Assembly: GCA_937916485.1 (NCBI GenBank)
Contig: CALFSV010000145.1
Span: 1 to 55,236, forward strand
DNA: 55,236 nt
Origin: an uncultured Paracoccaceae bacterium
GTDB taxonomy: Bacteria; Pseudomonadota; Alphaproteobacteria; Rhodobacterales; Rhodobacteraceae
Direction of reading: 5' to 3'
Below the pieces are notes generated by a model that had not been told where the DNA came from, did no database searches, and was given only the letters and a program-made list of their open reading frames with translations. Shown one piece after another: positions 19,286 through 29,593 of the stretch (positions are counted from its first letter, which is position 1; each line of letters starts with the position of its first letter). The position numbers and the translations under genes are program-made.

Positions 19286-21807
19286 CCCTCTGCCCTGACC
19301 TCGGCCCCGTCCAGCCCCGCGAGGCGGTCCGGGGACACGCCCCGTTTGACAGCGCTGGCGCGAACGGCCTCGCGCAGGCCGGGGCTGCGGCGCATAAGGC
19401 GCAGGAACCGGGCCTCGTCCAGCGCCAGAAGAACGCCGTGCGTGATGGCGACAACGGATGTCCGTCGCCGGATCCGGCTCAGGATCGACAACTGGCCGAA
19501 CATCTCGCCCCGGCCCAACCGGTCGGTCAGGCCCGCCGTCTCAACCTCGACCGCGCCAGAGGCGATGAAATAGACGCTGCGGGCCGGGGTGTCTTTGCGC
19601 AGGATCACCTCGCCGGCCGACACATAGCGGGTCACAAGTGCCCGGCCCAGCTTACGGCGTGATCGTTCGTCCAGACTGTTGAAGAGGGGAAACTGGGTCA
19701 CCAGATCGGCCTTCTGCACCGCCAGATCCAACTTGAGCCGGCCTTCTTCGGTCTGGCGCCGGTCACCGAGGGCACCTGTCAGGGTCGAGTACAGTTCCGG
19801 CCCGATCAAGCCCTCGCCACGAAGGGACTCGTATTCGGCCTCTTCATAGCGCAGGGCGGTGCGGCGGATCAGGCGACGCTCCAGCTCTTCGGCATAGCCG
19901 GGATATTGGAGGCGCAGACCATCCAGAACCTGCGACACCTCAACGCTGCGCCGCCGCAGCAGGTCGTGCAGCAGGTCCGCAACCCGGCGTCCATGAATGC
20001 GGCGGATGCGGGCGTCGATAAAGGTGTTCAGGTCGCGCAGGATCAACCGCTGGGTCACGAGCATCTCGAACCGGTCCGAGGTCATGCGGGCCAGCGGGCC
20101 GGAAATCCTCAGGCGGTTATGCAGCCAGGCCGCGATCTGGTAGACCCCGCCCTGCCCCATGTTACGCCGTGCGGCGCGCAGGTAACCGGTCCGCCCGCCA
20201 CTGCGGGTTTGTTCGATCAGTCGGTCCGCCTCGGACAGGGCCCGCTCGGCCAGCCCGGATGATATGGCCCTGTCGCGAAACCGCTCCAGCACCATGTCCC
20301 GTTCCGCACCGGCCAGCACGATCAGGCCAAGGGTGATGCGGTCGCGGTCGAGGATCTCCTTGCTGTCCTCTGCCTCTTTGACTGCCCTCCCGAGGCGCTC
20401 GCCAAAGATGATCGCCTCCGACCGAACAGTGTCGCGGTTCAGGCCGTAATTCTCGGTCGACTGGGCGACCTGTTCGCGCACGCTTTGCAGGGCCACGGCA
20501 ACCACCTGGTTGGCGAGTGCGGCATCCAGCGGGGACAATTTATCAAGGCCAAGCCGTCCGATCACAAGCCGCAAGGTCGTGCCCTGGGCGATCAGGGTAA
20601 AGATGGTAAAGCCGGTGGCCAGCACCCCAACCGCCTGCCGGATTTCGGCAGGAACCCGCAGGCTTTCGGTGACCGCAAGAGCCAGCGCCAGCGTCACCGC
20701 CCCCCGCAGGCCACCCCAAAGGATCGCCACCCGGTAGGGCCTCTCAACCGGGGGCGACAGGCGGACGAGGGTCAGGGCTGGCAGTAGCACAAACAAGATC
20801 AGCGCGCGTGCCACGATGGCCGCCACGATAACGACGCCGATCAGGGCCAGATCAATCATGCGCATGTCGTCCAGCAGGCGCGGGATCAGCAAGGCCGCCA
20901 GCACAAAGATGAAGGCCCCAGCCCAATGGGCCAAAAGCGTCCAAACCTCGCGCAGATTATACCAAGTGGCGGGGGTCAGGCGCCCCGGCCCCATCAGGTT
21001 CAGCGTCATCCCCGCCGTCACCACCGCGATCACGCCCGAGGCGCCGATGATCTGTTCGGCCGCAACAAAGGCCAGATAGGGCAAGGCGACCGAGACTGAA
21101 ATCTGCGCCAGTTCAAACCGCCCCATCGCCGCCATCAGCGCCACGGCCGCCCGGCCAAACAAGAGCCCGACAAGCGCCCCCCCACCGATTAGCATCGGGA
21201 ACTGCGCCAGCGCAGAGCCAAGGGACGGGTCTGGCACGCCGCGCATGACAAAGCTCATGAACAGGCCAAAAAGCGCGATAGCAGCAGCGTCGTTCAAAAG
21301 GCTTTCGCCTTCGACAATCCTAGACAGGCGTTGCGGGGCCGCGATGTTGCGAAAGATCGACACAACCGCCGACGGGTCAGTGGTCGACACGATCGCCCCG
21401 ATCAAGAGGCAGGCCATCAGCGGCAGCACACCGGTCCAGAACAGGGCGTAGCCAATGGTGATCGTCGCCACCACCACCGCCACAACGGCAAGCGTCAGGA
21501 TCGGCACCCAGTCATCCAGCATCCGCCGCAGATCAAGGCCAAGCGTCACCTGGAACAGCAGGGTCGGCAAAAACACATACAGAAACACGTTCGACCTGAT
21601 CGGCAGGGCCAGGATCGCCTCGGCAACCGGGTTCAGGGCATCGGTGACATTGGTGGCGAGGAAAAACGCAGCAGCCGCCGCAATCAGAATGCCAAGCCCA
21701 GCGAGTATCACGCTATAGGGCAGCCGAAGACGGGCCGCGAGCGGCTCGCAGAGGCCAATAAGCAAGAAGAGTGTCGCAACAATTGCGACCAAAAGCACCA
21801 TGTCCAT
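19282..21807 (-). CDS. CPA1-type Na+/H+ antiporter with C-terminal cyclic-nucleotide-binding domain
   Basis: 841 residues. Residues 1 to about 410 form a 12-13-helix CPA1 antiporter domain; EGESLLNDAAAIALF carries the ion-binding Asn-Asp pair. About 300 residues of cytoplasmic, charged helices follow, then a cNMP-binding-like domain at about 720-820 (FPLFNSLDERSRRKLG, then SVYFIASGAVEVE and RGEMFGQLSIL). The layout resembles SOS1/NHX7-type and some bacterial NhaP-type exchangers. It exports Na+ (or K+) in exchange for protons. The long cytoplasmic part probably gates activity, although the phosphate-binding arginine of true cAMP sites is not obvious to me. Confidence 0.9.
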   Translation of the reverse strand: MDMVLLVAIVATLFLLIGLCEPLAARLRLPYSVILAGLGILIAAAAAFFLATNVTDALNPVAEAILALPIRSNVFLYVFLPTLLFQVTLGLDLRRMLDDWVPILTLAVVAVVVATITIGYALFWTGVLPLMACLLIGAIVSTTDPSAVVSIFRNIAAPQRLSRIVEGESLLNDAAAIALFGLFMSFVMRGVPDPSLGSALAQFPMLIGGGALVGLLFGRAAVALMAAMGRFELAQISVSVALPYLAFVAAEQIIGASGVIAVVTAGMTLNLMGPGRLTPATWYNLREVWTLLAHWAGAFIFVLAALLIPRLLDDMRMIDLALIGVVIVAAIVARALILFVLLPALTLVRLSPPVERPYRVAILWGGLRGAVTLALALAVTESLRVPAEIRQAVGVLATGFTIFTLIAQGTTLRLVIGRLGLDKLSPLDAALANQVVAVALQSVREQVAQSTENYGLNRDTVRSEAIIFGERLGRAVKEAEDSKEILDRDRITLGLIVLAGAERDMVLERFRDRAISSGLAERALSEADRLIEQTRSGGRTGYLRAARRNMGQGGVYQIAAWLHNRLRISGPLARMTSDRFEMLVTQRLILRDLNTFIDARIRRIHGRRVADLLHDLLRRRSVEVSQVLDGLRLQYPGYAEELERRLIRRTALRYEEAEYESLRGEGLIGPELYSTLTGALGDRRQTEEGRLKLDLAVQKADLVTQFPLFNSLDERSRRKLGRALVTRYVSAGEVILRKDTPARSVYFIASGAVEVETAGLTDRLGRGEMFGQLSILSRIRRRTSVVAITHGVLLALDEARFLRLMRRSPGLREAVRASAVKRGVSPDRLAGLDGAEVRAEG

Positions 21808-21889
21808 GTCTATCCGTTAGGACATATTCGGGCTCGCGTCACAACGGGTGGCACGGTCAAGGGCGGGTTTTACTGACCTTTTCCGCCGA

Positions 21890-22702
21890 CTATGCCTTCA
21901 GATCACGCTGAAAGATCCAATCGTGGTCAGGATGGTTCTTGAACCGCCACTTGCGCAGCGGGCCCGCCATAACGTTGAGGTAATACATCTCATACCCATA
22001 TGGCGCGCCGCAGGGATGGTGGCCCTTGGGGACCAGCACCACATCGTGGTTTGAGACGGCCATCGTCTCGTCCAGGCTGCCGTCCTCGGTCCAGACCCTT
22101 TGCACACCGAACCCCTGTTCGGGATTGAGGCGATGGTAATAGGTCTCTTCGAGGTAGGTCATGTCGGGGTAGTTGTCCTCATCATGCCGGTGCGGCGGGT
22201 AGGACGACCAATGACCAGCCGGGGTGAACACCTCTGTCACCAGAAGGCTGTCGGCCACGTCGCGCTCTTCCATCGCGATCGCGTTGATGTGGCGCAGGTT
22301 GGTGCCGGTGCCGCGCGGCGTCGTGGTGATGCCTGCCGGGCCGATGATCGCGGCCTCGCGTCCCGGTTGGGCGGGCGCTGTGCAGACGGCGAGCGTGCAA
22401 GCAGTTGTCGCAATGGCCGACCAGTCCGAACCGGCGGGCACATAAACGCAATGCGGTGGCGTCTTTTCAAAGACATCCATACGCGCGCCCAACTCGCCAA
22501 AGTCGGTGTCCCCGGCCCCGATCCGGGCCTTGCCCTCAACGATCACCAGAATGACCTCGGTCTCGCCTGTGGGTTCGGCGACAGCCTCGCCCTCGGCCAG
22601 ACGGTAGAGGCCGAAACCGACATAGCCCCAGCCCGCCCCTTCGGCCGTGATGTCATGGACCTTGCCGGTCGTCCCGGTGGGTTTGCGCAGCAGATTTGTC
22701 AT
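21890..22702 (-). CDS. iolB: IolB, 5-deoxy-glucuronate isomerase
   Basis: 270 residues, bicupin fold. It converts 5-deoxy-D-glucuronate to 5-dehydro-2-deoxy-D-gluconate in myo-inositol breakdown. The metal site is visible in YPPHRHDEDN, LEETYYHR and PKGHHPCGAP (about residues 170-245). It is the last gene of the iol operon and overlaps the small membrane gene upstream by 4 bp. A second, clearly divergent IolB is encoded at 44946-45788. Confidence 0.95.
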   Translation of the reverse strand: MTNLLRKPTGTTGKVHDITAEGAGWGYVGFGLYRLAEGEAVAEPTGETEVILVIVEGKARIGAGDTDFGELGARMDVFEKTPPHCVYVPAGSDWSAIATTACTLAVCTAPAQPGREAAIIGPAGITTTPRGTGTNLRHINAIAMEERDVADSLLVTEVFTPAGHWSSYPPHRHDEDNYPDMTYLEETYYHRLNPEQGFGVQRVWTEDGSLDETMAVSNHDVVLVPKGHHPCGAPYGYEMYYLNVMAGPLRKWRFKNHPDHDWIFQRDLKA

Positions 22703-22911
22703 CGCTTGTCCTTTTCAATGCGGGAGCGGGCCTTTTCCTCGTCAAAATGGAACAGCAGCGCATAGACGCAGTAGATCCCGGCGGCCCCAAAGATCATCGC
22801 CCAAACGATCGCCCCTGTCGAAATTTCGACCATCGTCCAGCCAAGGGTGACGACCACAACGGCGATCCGCCGCCAAAGCGGCAGAAAGAAGGGGATGTCG
22901 AAATCAAACAT
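22699..22911 (-). CDS. Small membrane protein between iolE and iolB
   Basis: 70 residues with two hydrophobic segments (about residues 12-30 and 33-52) and a charged C-terminal tail ([15 protein letters not shown]). The ATG at 22911 overlaps the iolE stop by 8 bp, and its stop overlaps the iolB start by 4 bp, so it is translationally coupled to both. It resembles small DUF3329-like two-helix proteins but I cannot assign it firmly. Nothing in the inositol pathway requires such a protein; it might be a transporter accessory subunit or a membrane tether. Confidence 0.75.
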   Translation of the reverse strand: MFDFDIPFFLPLWRRIAVVVVTLGWTMVEISTGAIVWAMIFGAAGIYCVYALLFHFDEEKARSRIEKDKR

Positions 22912-23824
22912 TAGCGCTGGCTTTTGCGTTGGCCACAAGACCCGCCGCCGCTGCCATTTCGCGCAGCGCCGTCAGCCCCATTGTCTGATAGGTCACCGGA
23001 TCGCGGACCAACGCGTCCTGCTCTGCCTCGATCACCAGCCAGCCGTCATAGCCAGCCTCGGCCAGCTGGCTCAGGCAGGGGGCAAAGTCGACCATTCCGT
23101 CCGCGTCGCCGGGGACGGTAAAGACCCCCCGCCGGACCCCTTCGAGAAACGACAGCCCCTCGCCCCGGACCTGCGCCATGATGTCGGGGCGCACGTTCTT
23201 GGCGTGGAAATGCGACAACCGGTCGATGTGGCGGGCTAATACGGTTGCGGGATCGCCGCCACCAAAGGCGCAATGGCCGGTGTCGAACAACAACCGTGTT
23301 GCCGGGCCGGTAACCGCCATAAAGCGGTCGATCTCGTCCGGGGTTTCAACGATGGTTCCCATGTGATGGTGATAGACCAGCGTCAGCCCCTGGGCCTGCG
23401 TCCATACGGCGATCTCTTCGACCTTGGCCCCAAACGCGGCCCAATCACCTTCCGCCAATACCGGGCTGGCCGAGAGCGGGAGCTCATCACGGCCATGGAT
23501 GGCGTTGGATGTCTCGCAGGCGATGCAGACGGTGCAGCCCATCGCCTTAAGCCGGTCAAGGTGGGGCTGCATTGCGACCTTCTCGTCCTCGACCGACCGA
23601 TCCAGCAGGTTGAGCGAATACCAGGCCGACACGAACGCCAAACCATTCGGGTCCAGAACGGCCTTCAGTTCGATGGGATCGCTGGGAAACTTGTGCCCAT
23701 TCTCGATCCCGTCGAAACCGATCTCGCCGGCCTCGCGCAGACATTGTTCCAGCGGGATATGCGCCCCAAGGGTCTGGTCGTCATCGTTGGACCAGGCGAT
23801 GGGGTTGGTGCCAAAGCGGATCAT
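22904..23824 (-). CDS. iolE: IolE, myo-inosose-2 dehydratase
   Basis: 306 residues, TIM-barrel of the xylose-isomerase-like superfamily. It dehydrates scyllo-inosose (2-keto-myo-inositol) to 3D-(3,5/4)-trihydroxycyclohexane-1,2-dione. Visible metal-site strands are [35 protein letters not shown] and [12 protein letters not shown] family-typical end, [12 protein letters not shown], follows. It overlaps iolD upstream by 4 bp (ATGA). A more distant paralog is at 41838-42728. Confidence 0.95.
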   Translation of the reverse strand: MIRFGTNPIAWSNDDDQTLGAHIPLEQCLREAGEIGFDGIENGHKFPSDPIELKAVLDPNGLAFVSAWYSLNLLDRSVEDEKVAMQPHLDRLKAMGCTVCIACETSNAIHGRDELPLSASPVLAEGDWAAFGAKVEEIAVWTQAQGLTLVYHHHMGTIVETPDEIDRFMAVTGPATRLLFDTGHCAFGGGDPATVLARHIDRLSHFHAKNVRPDIMAQVRGEGLSFLEGVRRGVFTVPGDADGMVDFAPCLSQLAEAGYDGWLVIEAEQDALVRDPVTYQTMGLTALREMAAAAGLVANAKASANV

Positions 23825-25644
23825 GTCCGTTCCTTCAACTTGGCCTCATAGACGGCCCGGGCTTCATTTACACTTGGACGGACCGACACCTCTGGCACGC
23901 CAACCTCCCACCAGGACCCGCCATGCGGGGTCGAAGGGTAAGGGTCGGTGTCGATGACAACCACATAGGGGCCTTGCACGTCCCTCGCCCCGGCCAAGGC
24001 CGCTTCAAGCTCGGCAATCGTCGCCACTTTGACGGCAGTCGCCCCCATGCTTGCGGCATGGGCGGCAAAGTCGATCTTGCTGGGGTTGGTGTGGACAGCG
24101 TGATCGAGGAGGTTGTTGAACTCTGCCCCGCCGGTGGCCATTTGCAGACGGTTGATGCAGCCAAAACCCCGGTTGTCGGTCAGCACCACGGTAAAGCTGA
24201 TGCCCATCATGGCAGCGGTCGCCATTTCGGAGTTCATCATCATGTAGCTGCCATCCCCGATCATGCAAACGACATCGCGGTCGGGTTCGGCCATCTTAAT
24301 GCCCATGGCGCCCGCGATCTCATAGCCCATGCAGCTGAACCCGTATTCCATGTGGTAGGACATGGGGCGGGTCGCCTTCCACAGCTTGTGCAACACGCCC
24401 GGCATGGTGCCCGCGGCACACATGACGACCGTGTCAGGACCGGCGGCCCGCTGCACCGCGCCAACGACCTGCATGTCGGTGGGCAGGGGATTGCCGTCTT
24501 CGGGCGCATCGGTCAGCGGATCAACGGCGGCAAACCAGTCGGCCTTGAGGCCCGCGTCGGGGCCAGGCGCCTTATGGCCGCCAAGGGCAGCCGTCAACTC
24601 TTCCAGACCGGTCCTTGCGTCGGACAGCAACGGCACAGCGCCGCGTTTGGCGGCATCATAGGCCGCGACGTTAAGGCTGATCAGCTTTCGGTCGGGATGT
24701 TTGAACAGCGACCAGGAGCCGGTGGTAAAGTCCTGAAACCGCGTCCCGACCCCCAGCACCACATCCGCCGCCCCACATATGGCATTGGCGCTTTGGGCCC
24801 CCGTGACCCCGATGGGACCGAAGTTGAGCGGATGATCCCAGGGCAAGGCAGACTTGCCGGCCTGGGTTTCGACCACCGGGATCTGATGGGCCTCTGCAAA
24901 GGCGCGCAGCGCCTCAGTCGCGTCCGAATAGTGGACGCCACCGCCCGCAACGATGACTGGCGAGGACGCGCCCCTAAGAAGGGCGGCCACATCCGACAGC
25001 TCGGCCACATCGGGCCGCACCCGGCGCTGGCGCCAGACCTTGGTGGCAAAGAAGCTTTCAGGCCAATCATAGGCCTCGGCCTGCACGTCCTGACACAGGG
25101 CGAGCGTCACAGGGCCACATTCGGCCGGATCGGTCATCGTAGTCATGGCACGGGGCAAGGCGGTCAGCAGCTGTTCGGGCCGGGTGATCCGGTCAAAGTA
25201 GCGGCTGACCGGGCGGAAGCAGTCATTGGCACTGACCGTCCCGTCCCCGAAATCCTCCACCTGTTGCAGGACCGGATCGGGGGCGCGGGTGGCAAAGACG
25301 TCGCCGGGCAGGAACAGGACTGGCAAACGGTTCACATGGGCAAGGGCGGCGGCGGTCACCATGTTGGTGGCCCCCGGCCCGATGGACGACGTGACGGCCA
25401 TCGCCCGCTTGCGGCCCAGTTGCTTGCCATAGGCGATGGCGGCATGCGCCATGCTTTGTTCGTTCTGGCCCCGGTAGGTGGGAAGCACATCGCGCACGCC
25501 ATACAGCGCCTCGCCCATACCTGCCACGTTGCCATGGCCAAAGATCGCCCAGACACCTGCGATGAAGGTCTCGCCGTCTTCGGTCTTTTGGGCGGCCAGA
25601 TAGCGCACCAGCGCCTGCGCCGCGGTCAGTCGGACGGTTGTCAT
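23821..25644 (-). CDS. iolD: IolD, trihydroxycyclohexane-1,2-dione hydrolase
   Basis: 607 residues, thiamin-diphosphate enzyme. It cleaves the ring of 3D-(3,5/4)-trihydroxycyclohexane-1,2-dione to 5-deoxy-glucuronate, the ring-opening step of inositol catabolism. The ThDP motif [15 protein letters not shown] ends in [11 protein letters not shown] (about residues 475-505), and the N-terminal pyrimidine domain has the catalytic-type [14 protein letters not shown]. The ATG at 25644 ([15 protein letters not shown]) is chosen; it overlaps iolC by 4 bp. No second iolD exists in the window, so both inositol-like loci would depend on this one. Confidence 0.96.
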   Translation of the reverse strand: MTTVRLTAAQALVRYLAAQKTEDGETFIAGVWAIFGHGNVAGMGEALYGVRDVLPTYRGQNEQSMAHAAIAYGKQLGRKRAMAVTSSIGPGATNMVTAAALAHVNRLPVLFLPGDVFATRAPDPVLQQVEDFGDGTVSANDCFRPVSRYFDRITRPEQLLTALPRAMTTMTDPAECGPVTLALCQDVQAEAYDWPESFFATKVWRQRRVRPDVAELSDVAALLRGASSPVIVAGGGVHYSDATEALRAFAEAHQIPVVETQAGKSALPWDHPLNFGPIGVTGAQSANAICGAADVVLGVGTRFQDFTTGSWSLFKHPDRKLISLNVAAYDAAKRGAVPLLSDARTGLEELTAALGGHKAPGPDAGLKADWFAAVDPLTDAPEDGNPLPTDMQVVGAVQRAAGPDTVVMCAAGTMPGVLHKLWKATRPMSYHMEYGFSCMGYEIAGAMGIKMAEPDRDVVCMIGDGSYMMMNSEMATAAMMGISFTVVLTDNRGFGCINRLQMATGGAEFNNLLDHAVHTNPSKIDFAAHAASMGATAVKVATIAELEAALAGARDVQGPYVVVIDTDPYPSTPHGGSWWEVGVPEVSVRPSVNEARAVYEAKLKERT

Positions 25645-27563
25645 GCACTCAACTCCTGTTGCTGGTGGCGGGCCTGATCCCAGGCATCGCAAAGGCGGGC
25701 GTAGCTTTGGGCCATCATGGCGATGGCCGCATCCGGCCCCAACGTCCCGCCAAAGTATTTCTCGGCCGCTTCGGCAAAGATCGTCCGACCCACGGCAAAG
25801 CCTTTGACAAGCGGGTAGCGGGCGGCGATGGCAAAGCTTTCGGCCAAGGCCTCTTCTGTCGATCCAAGGCCCAGAACGACGATGCCACGGGTGTGGGCAT
25901 CGTTGCGTTCAATCGCCTCGCAGGTCTGCTGCCAAGCGGCGTGGCTGATCATAGGCTCCAGCTTCCACCAGTCGGGGTAGATGCCGATATCGTAGAACCG
26001 CTGGATCAGTCGGGCCGTTGTGTCATCCACCACAGGCCCAACCTTTGAGGGGATCACCTCAAGCAGAAACTCAAGCCGGTTGCGGCGGGAGGCATGGTAA
26101 AGCCGGGTGATCGTCGCCTCTTGCGCGGCCTGCATCTCGGGCGTGTCGTCGGGATGGCAAAAGCACAGCGCCTTGACCACATGGTCCAGCGGCCATTCGT
26201 TCAGCCCGCCGTAGTCCGGCCCGATCTCAGGCTCAAGCGCCAGAGGGCGAGAGCCGGGCCATTCCACCGGCCTTCCGATCCAAAGCCCCTGTTCCGCCGC
26301 CTTGTACAGCGCCTCGCGGCCAAGGCGGCCGTCGCACAGGATGCCGTGGCCAGGGCGTCCGTCCGCGACCTGAACGGCGGCGTCAAGGCACAGCTCCTTG
26401 AACGTGCCGATACTGTCGGACGTTGCCCCGGCCACGGATTCAAGCTGGCTGCGGTGATCAAAGGCAAAGACCCGCATTGTCGACCAGTCGCCTTTGCGGT
26501 TGGTCGACCAGTGGATCTGTTCCAGCGGCTGATCCTTGCGAAGGGCGGGTATCTGAACGCCGCGCTTAAGGAAAAACTGCAACTCTTCCCAGCTTGGATA
26601 GGCCGGTGCACAGCCATGGCGGCTGACGGCAAGCGCCCCGCAGGCATTGGCCCATGTGAGCGAGGTGGGCCAGTCCTGCCCCCGAAGCCAGCCGGTCAGA
26701 AGGCCGGACATGAAGCCGTCGCCAGCCCCAAGCACATTGAACACCTCAATCGGAAAACCCGGCCCGCTTTCGCCTTCGTCCAGCGTGTCGGGGATGGCGC
26801 CCACAAAGGCCGCAGCCCCCATCGGGCCACGCTTGCAGACCAGGGTCGCGCCGCTCACCGCCCGGACGGCACGCAGGGCGGCGATGGTGTCTGTGGTGCC
26901 ACCGGCAATATGAAACTCTTCCTCGGTCCCCACGATTAGGTCAAACAGGTGCAGGTGCCCCTGCAACTTGGCCGTAACAGCGGCGGATTCGATAAACCGC
27001 TCCTCCCCCGCACCGTGGCCCGCCAGCCCCCAAAGATTGGGGCGATAATCGATGTCGAGGGCGGTCTGCATCCCGTTTTCGCGGGCCAGCCGCAGCGCCT
27101 TGAGGACCGCGGCCTCTGTATTGGCGTGGCTCAAGTGGGTGCCGGTCGCCGCCACGGCGCGGGCCTGCGCGATGAAATCGGGGTCGATGTCATCCTCGCA
27201 CAGGGCCATATCGGCGCAATCGGAGCGATAGAAGATCAGCGGAAACCGCTCACTGTCGCGAATGCCCAGCAGGACAAGGGCGGTCAACCGCTCTGGGTCT
27301 GTCTTGACGCCGCGCACATCGACGCCCTCGCGGGCCAGCTCCTCACGGATGAACCGGCCCATGTGTTCGTCGCCCACCCGGGTCAAAAGGGCCGACTTCA
27401 GCCCCAGACGGGCGGTGCCCGCCGCCATATTGGTAGGCGAGCCACCGATGTATTTCTGAAACGATCCCATGTCCTCAAGCCGGCCGCCGATCTGGCTGCC
27501 GTAAAGGTCGACAGAGGACCGGCCAATGGTGATGACATCGAGCGGCTTGGTCAGATCAGGCAT
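25641..27563 (-). CDS. iolC: IolC kinase fused to DUF2090 aldolase domain
   Basis: 640 residues. Residues 1 to about 330 are a PfkB-type 5-dehydro-2-deoxygluconokinase, with GRSSVDLYGSQIGG near the start and the catalytic GAGDGFMSGL (about residue 285). The remainder is a DUF2090 TIM-barrel domain (WSTMRVFAFDHRSQLE through HASRRNRLEFLLEVIPS), taken to be the 5-dehydro-2-deoxyphosphogluconate aldolase. One polypeptide would thus phosphorylate and cleave the intermediate to malonate semialdehyde and DHAP. Such fusions are known in proteobacteria. It overlaps iolG by 8 bp and iolD by 4 bp. Confidence 0.94.
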   Translation of the reverse strand: MPDLTKPLDVITIGRSSVDLYGSQIGGRLEDMGSFQKYIGGSPTNMAAGTARLGLKSALLTRVGDEHMGRFIREELAREGVDVRGVKTDPERLTALVLLGIRDSERFPLIFYRSDCADMALCEDDIDPDFIAQARAVAATGTHLSHANTEAAVLKALRLARENGMQTALDIDYRPNLWGLAGHGAGEERFIESAAVTAKLQGHLHLFDLIVGTEEEFHIAGGTTDTIAALRAVRAVSGATLVCKRGPMGAAAFVGAIPDTLDEGESGPGFPIEVFNVLGAGDGFMSGLLTGWLRGQDWPTSLTWANACGALAVSRHGCAPAYPSWEELQFFLKRGVQIPALRKDQPLEQIHWSTNRKGDWSTMRVFAFDHRSQLESVAGATSDSIGTFKELCLDAAVQVADGRPGHGILCDGRLGREALYKAAEQGLWIGRPVEWPGSRPLALEPEIGPDYGGLNEWPLDHVVKALCFCHPDDTPEMQAAQEATITRLYHASRRNRLEFLLEVIPSKVGPVVDDTTARLIQRFYDIGIYPDWWKLEPMISHAAWQQTCEAIERNDAHTRGIVVLGLGSTEEALAESFAIAARYPLVKGFAVGRTIFAEAAEKYFGGTLGPDAAIAMMAQSYARLCDAWDQARHQQQELSA

Positions 27564-28563
27564 CCAGTATCTCGCTCAGCTTGACGCTGCGGCCTTCGGC
27601 CACCGACTTCAGCGCCGCATCGGCAAGGGCCAGCGCCATCAGACCGTCATGGCCGGTCGTCGGCGGTGCGGTCTTGGTCGACAGGGCCTCAATGAAGGCC
27701 ACTATTTCGGCAGCATAGGCCGCGGTGTACCGGGTCATGAAGAAATCGAGGAGCGGCGGGCGATGAAAGCCCTCGCCATTGGCGATCTCGATATTGGCCT
27801 GACGATGGTTTTCGGCAGCGACCGTCCCGCCCGAGCCCAGAACCTCGATCCGTTGATCATAGCCATAGGTGGCGCGGCGGGTGTTGGTGATCGTGGCCTG
27901 ACGGCCAGAGGCCGTGGTGAGGATGACGTTGACGCTGTCAAAATCGCCCAACTCTCCGATCTTAGGATCGACGAGGACCGAGGCTGCGGCCTGCACCGTC
28001 TCAACCTCTTCTCCCAAGAGCCAGCGGGCCACGTCAAAGTCGTGGATCGTCATGTCACGGAAGATCCCGCCCGAGCGTTCGATATAGGCATAGGGCGGCG
28101 GGCCGGGGTCGCGGCTGGTGATCGTGGCCATCTCGACCTTGCCGATGCGGCCGGCATCCACCGCGGCCTTGAGGGCCTGAAAATCGGGATCGAACCGGCG
28201 GTTAAAACCGACCATCAGGGTGGCATCCGTCTCTTTGACCACCTTGAGGCAGTCGATGACGCGGGCCACGCTCAGGTCGATCGGTTTTTCGCAGAAGACT
28301 GCCTTGCCGGCGCGGGCGAACCGCTCGATCAGGTCAGAGTGGGTGTCGGTGGGGGTGCAGATGATCACCGCGTCGATATCGGCGGCGGCCTCGATCTCGT
28401 CTATGGTGCGGATGTCGCAACCATAGGCCTGCTGCAGCGCCTCTGCGGCGACGGCAACTGGGTCGGCCACGGCCACAAGGGTTGCCCCCGGCACCGATGC
28501 CACGGCCCGCGCATGGACCTGACCGATGCGGCCTGCCCCCAAAACTCCAAATCTTACTGTCAT
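27556..28563 (-). CDS. iolG: IolG, inositol 2-dehydrogenase
   Basis: 335 residues of the Gfo/Idh/MocA family. The Rossmann loop is FGVLGAGRIGQVHA, the catalytic lysine is in FCEKPIDLS (about residue 95), and the active-site Asp/His are in FRDMTIHDFDVARWLLG (about residue 170). It oxidises myo-inositol to scyllo-inosose with NAD+, the entry step. The ATG at 28563 fits the family start (TVRFGVLGAG). It lies 13 bp after the SDR gene and overlaps the iolC start by 8 bp. Confidence 0.94.
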   Translation of the reverse strand: MTVRFGVLGAGRIGQVHARAVASVPGATLVAVADPVAVAAEALQQAYGCDIRTIDEIEAAADIDAVIICTPTDTHSDLIERFARAGKAVFCEKPIDLSVARVIDCLKVVKETDATLMVGFNRRFDPDFQALKAAVDAGRIGKVEMATITSRDPGPPPYAYIERSGGIFRDMTIHDFDVARWLLGEEVETVQAAASVLVDPKIGELGDFDSVNVILTTASGRQATITNTRRATYGYDQRIEVLGSGGTVAAENHRQANIEIANGEGFHRPPLLDFFMTRYTAAYAAEIVAFIEALSTKTAPPTTGHDGLMALALADAALKSVAEGRSVKLSEILDA

Positions 28564-28576
28564 GTCCGTTCTCTTC

Positions 28577-29350
28577 TTATTCGGGATAAGCCCCGGCGAT
28601 GTTCTGGTCAAAATCGACGAGCGCGCCCGTCATGACCCCCGACCCGGGGCCAAGCATATACGAGGCCAGACCGGCCACATGGGCAGGTTTGACCAACATT
28701 CCAAAGGGCTGTCCGGCCTCGGCCTGAGCCAGCCAGTCATCCCCCGCCCCGTGATATCTGCGCTGCACGGCGTCTTCACCGGGCGTATCCATCCAGCCAC
28801 AGTTGATGCCGTTGACCCGGATGCGGTGCGTCTTGAGAGCCTGTGCGGCATTGCGGGTCACATTCGCCAGCGCCGCCTTGGAGGCGGAATAAGGGGCCAG
28901 GAAGGATTGACCACAATGCACCACCATCGACAAGATGTTTACAGCCGTCGCCTCATGCCCCGCCTCGATGGCCCGCTGGGCCATGCGCTGGATGGCAAAG
29001 AAGGGGCCACGGGCATTTGTGTTCATCATCTGGTCCCAAAGGTCCGGGGTCGTCTCGAGGATGGAACCCCGGTCGGTCATGGCCCCCGCGTTCACCAGCG
29101 CCGTCACCCGCCCCATCCGGGCGGCGGCGGTATCCACCGCCGCGATGACAGAGGCCGGATCAGCCAGATCAGTCTGCACGAACGTCGCCCCGATCCCCGC
29201 TGCCGCCGCCTCGCCCTTGGTTGCGTCCCGGCCCGCCAGAGCGATCTGGCCGCAGCCCTCCATCATAAGACGCTCTGCTATCGCAAGGCCAAGGCCCTGC
29301 GTTCCCCCGATGATGAGGGCCGCCGTCTGGCTATGGGGCAAGGTGGTCAT
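28577..29350 (-). CDS. Short-chain dehydrogenase/reductase leading the iol operon
   Basis: 257 residues, classical SDR. The cofactor loop is GGTQGLGLAIAERL, followed by NAGA, and the catalytic triad is present as Ser in NILSMVV with YSASK (about residue 155). It is the promoter-proximal gene of the inositol operon, so it probably oxidises an inositol-type or related polyol/keto substrate, but the exact one cannot be read. NAD versus NADP preference is not obvious. Confidence 0.88.
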   Translation of the reverse strand: MTTLPHSQTAALIIGGTQGLGLAIAERLMMEGCGQIALAGRDATKGEAAAAGIGATFVQTDLADPASVIAAVDTAAARMGRVTALVNAGAMTDRGSILETTPDLWDQMMNTNARGPFFAIQRMAQRAIEAGHEATAVNILSMVVHCGQSFLAPYSASKAALANVTRNAAQALKTHRIRVNGINCGWMDTPGEDAVQRRYHGAGDDWLAQAEAGQPFGMLVKPAHVAGLASYMLGPGSGVMTGALVDFDQNIAGAYPE

Positions 29351-29554
29351 CGTAGGGCCACCACAACACGTAAGACGCCACCATAGCGTGGACCGCGTGC
29401 GGTCCTGTGATCCTGCCCAAGGCGTGACATTGACTTCCTCCCCTGCGACATCCGGGTCTTTGGCCGGCGCAGGGAAGGCCCTACAATCGCCGGGTCAGAC
29501 TGCGTTCAGTTTTGGTTCCGGGTCAATCCGCCCGCCTTCATTTTCTCGCAGCAA

Positions 29555-29593
29555 TGATAGAATTCGCGTCAGGCCAATGATGGAATTCTATCA
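29555..29593. promoter_or_regulatory. Paired LacI-type operators of the iol operon
   Basis: TGATAGAATTC (29555-29565) and GAATTCTATCA (29583-29593) form a perfect 11-bp inverted repeat. Each is also half of a local palindrome around AATT: TGATAGAATTCGCGTCA (29555-29571) and TGATGGAATTCTATCA (29578-29593, one mismatch). The two centres are about two helical turns apart, suiting cooperative binding by the adjacent LacI-type protein. Confidence 0.65.

Noticed and set aside
23923..25677. 584-codon plus-strand open frame opposite iolD
   Set aside because: Antisense shadow of iolD, rich in His/Gly/Arg as such shadows are, with no recognisable domain.
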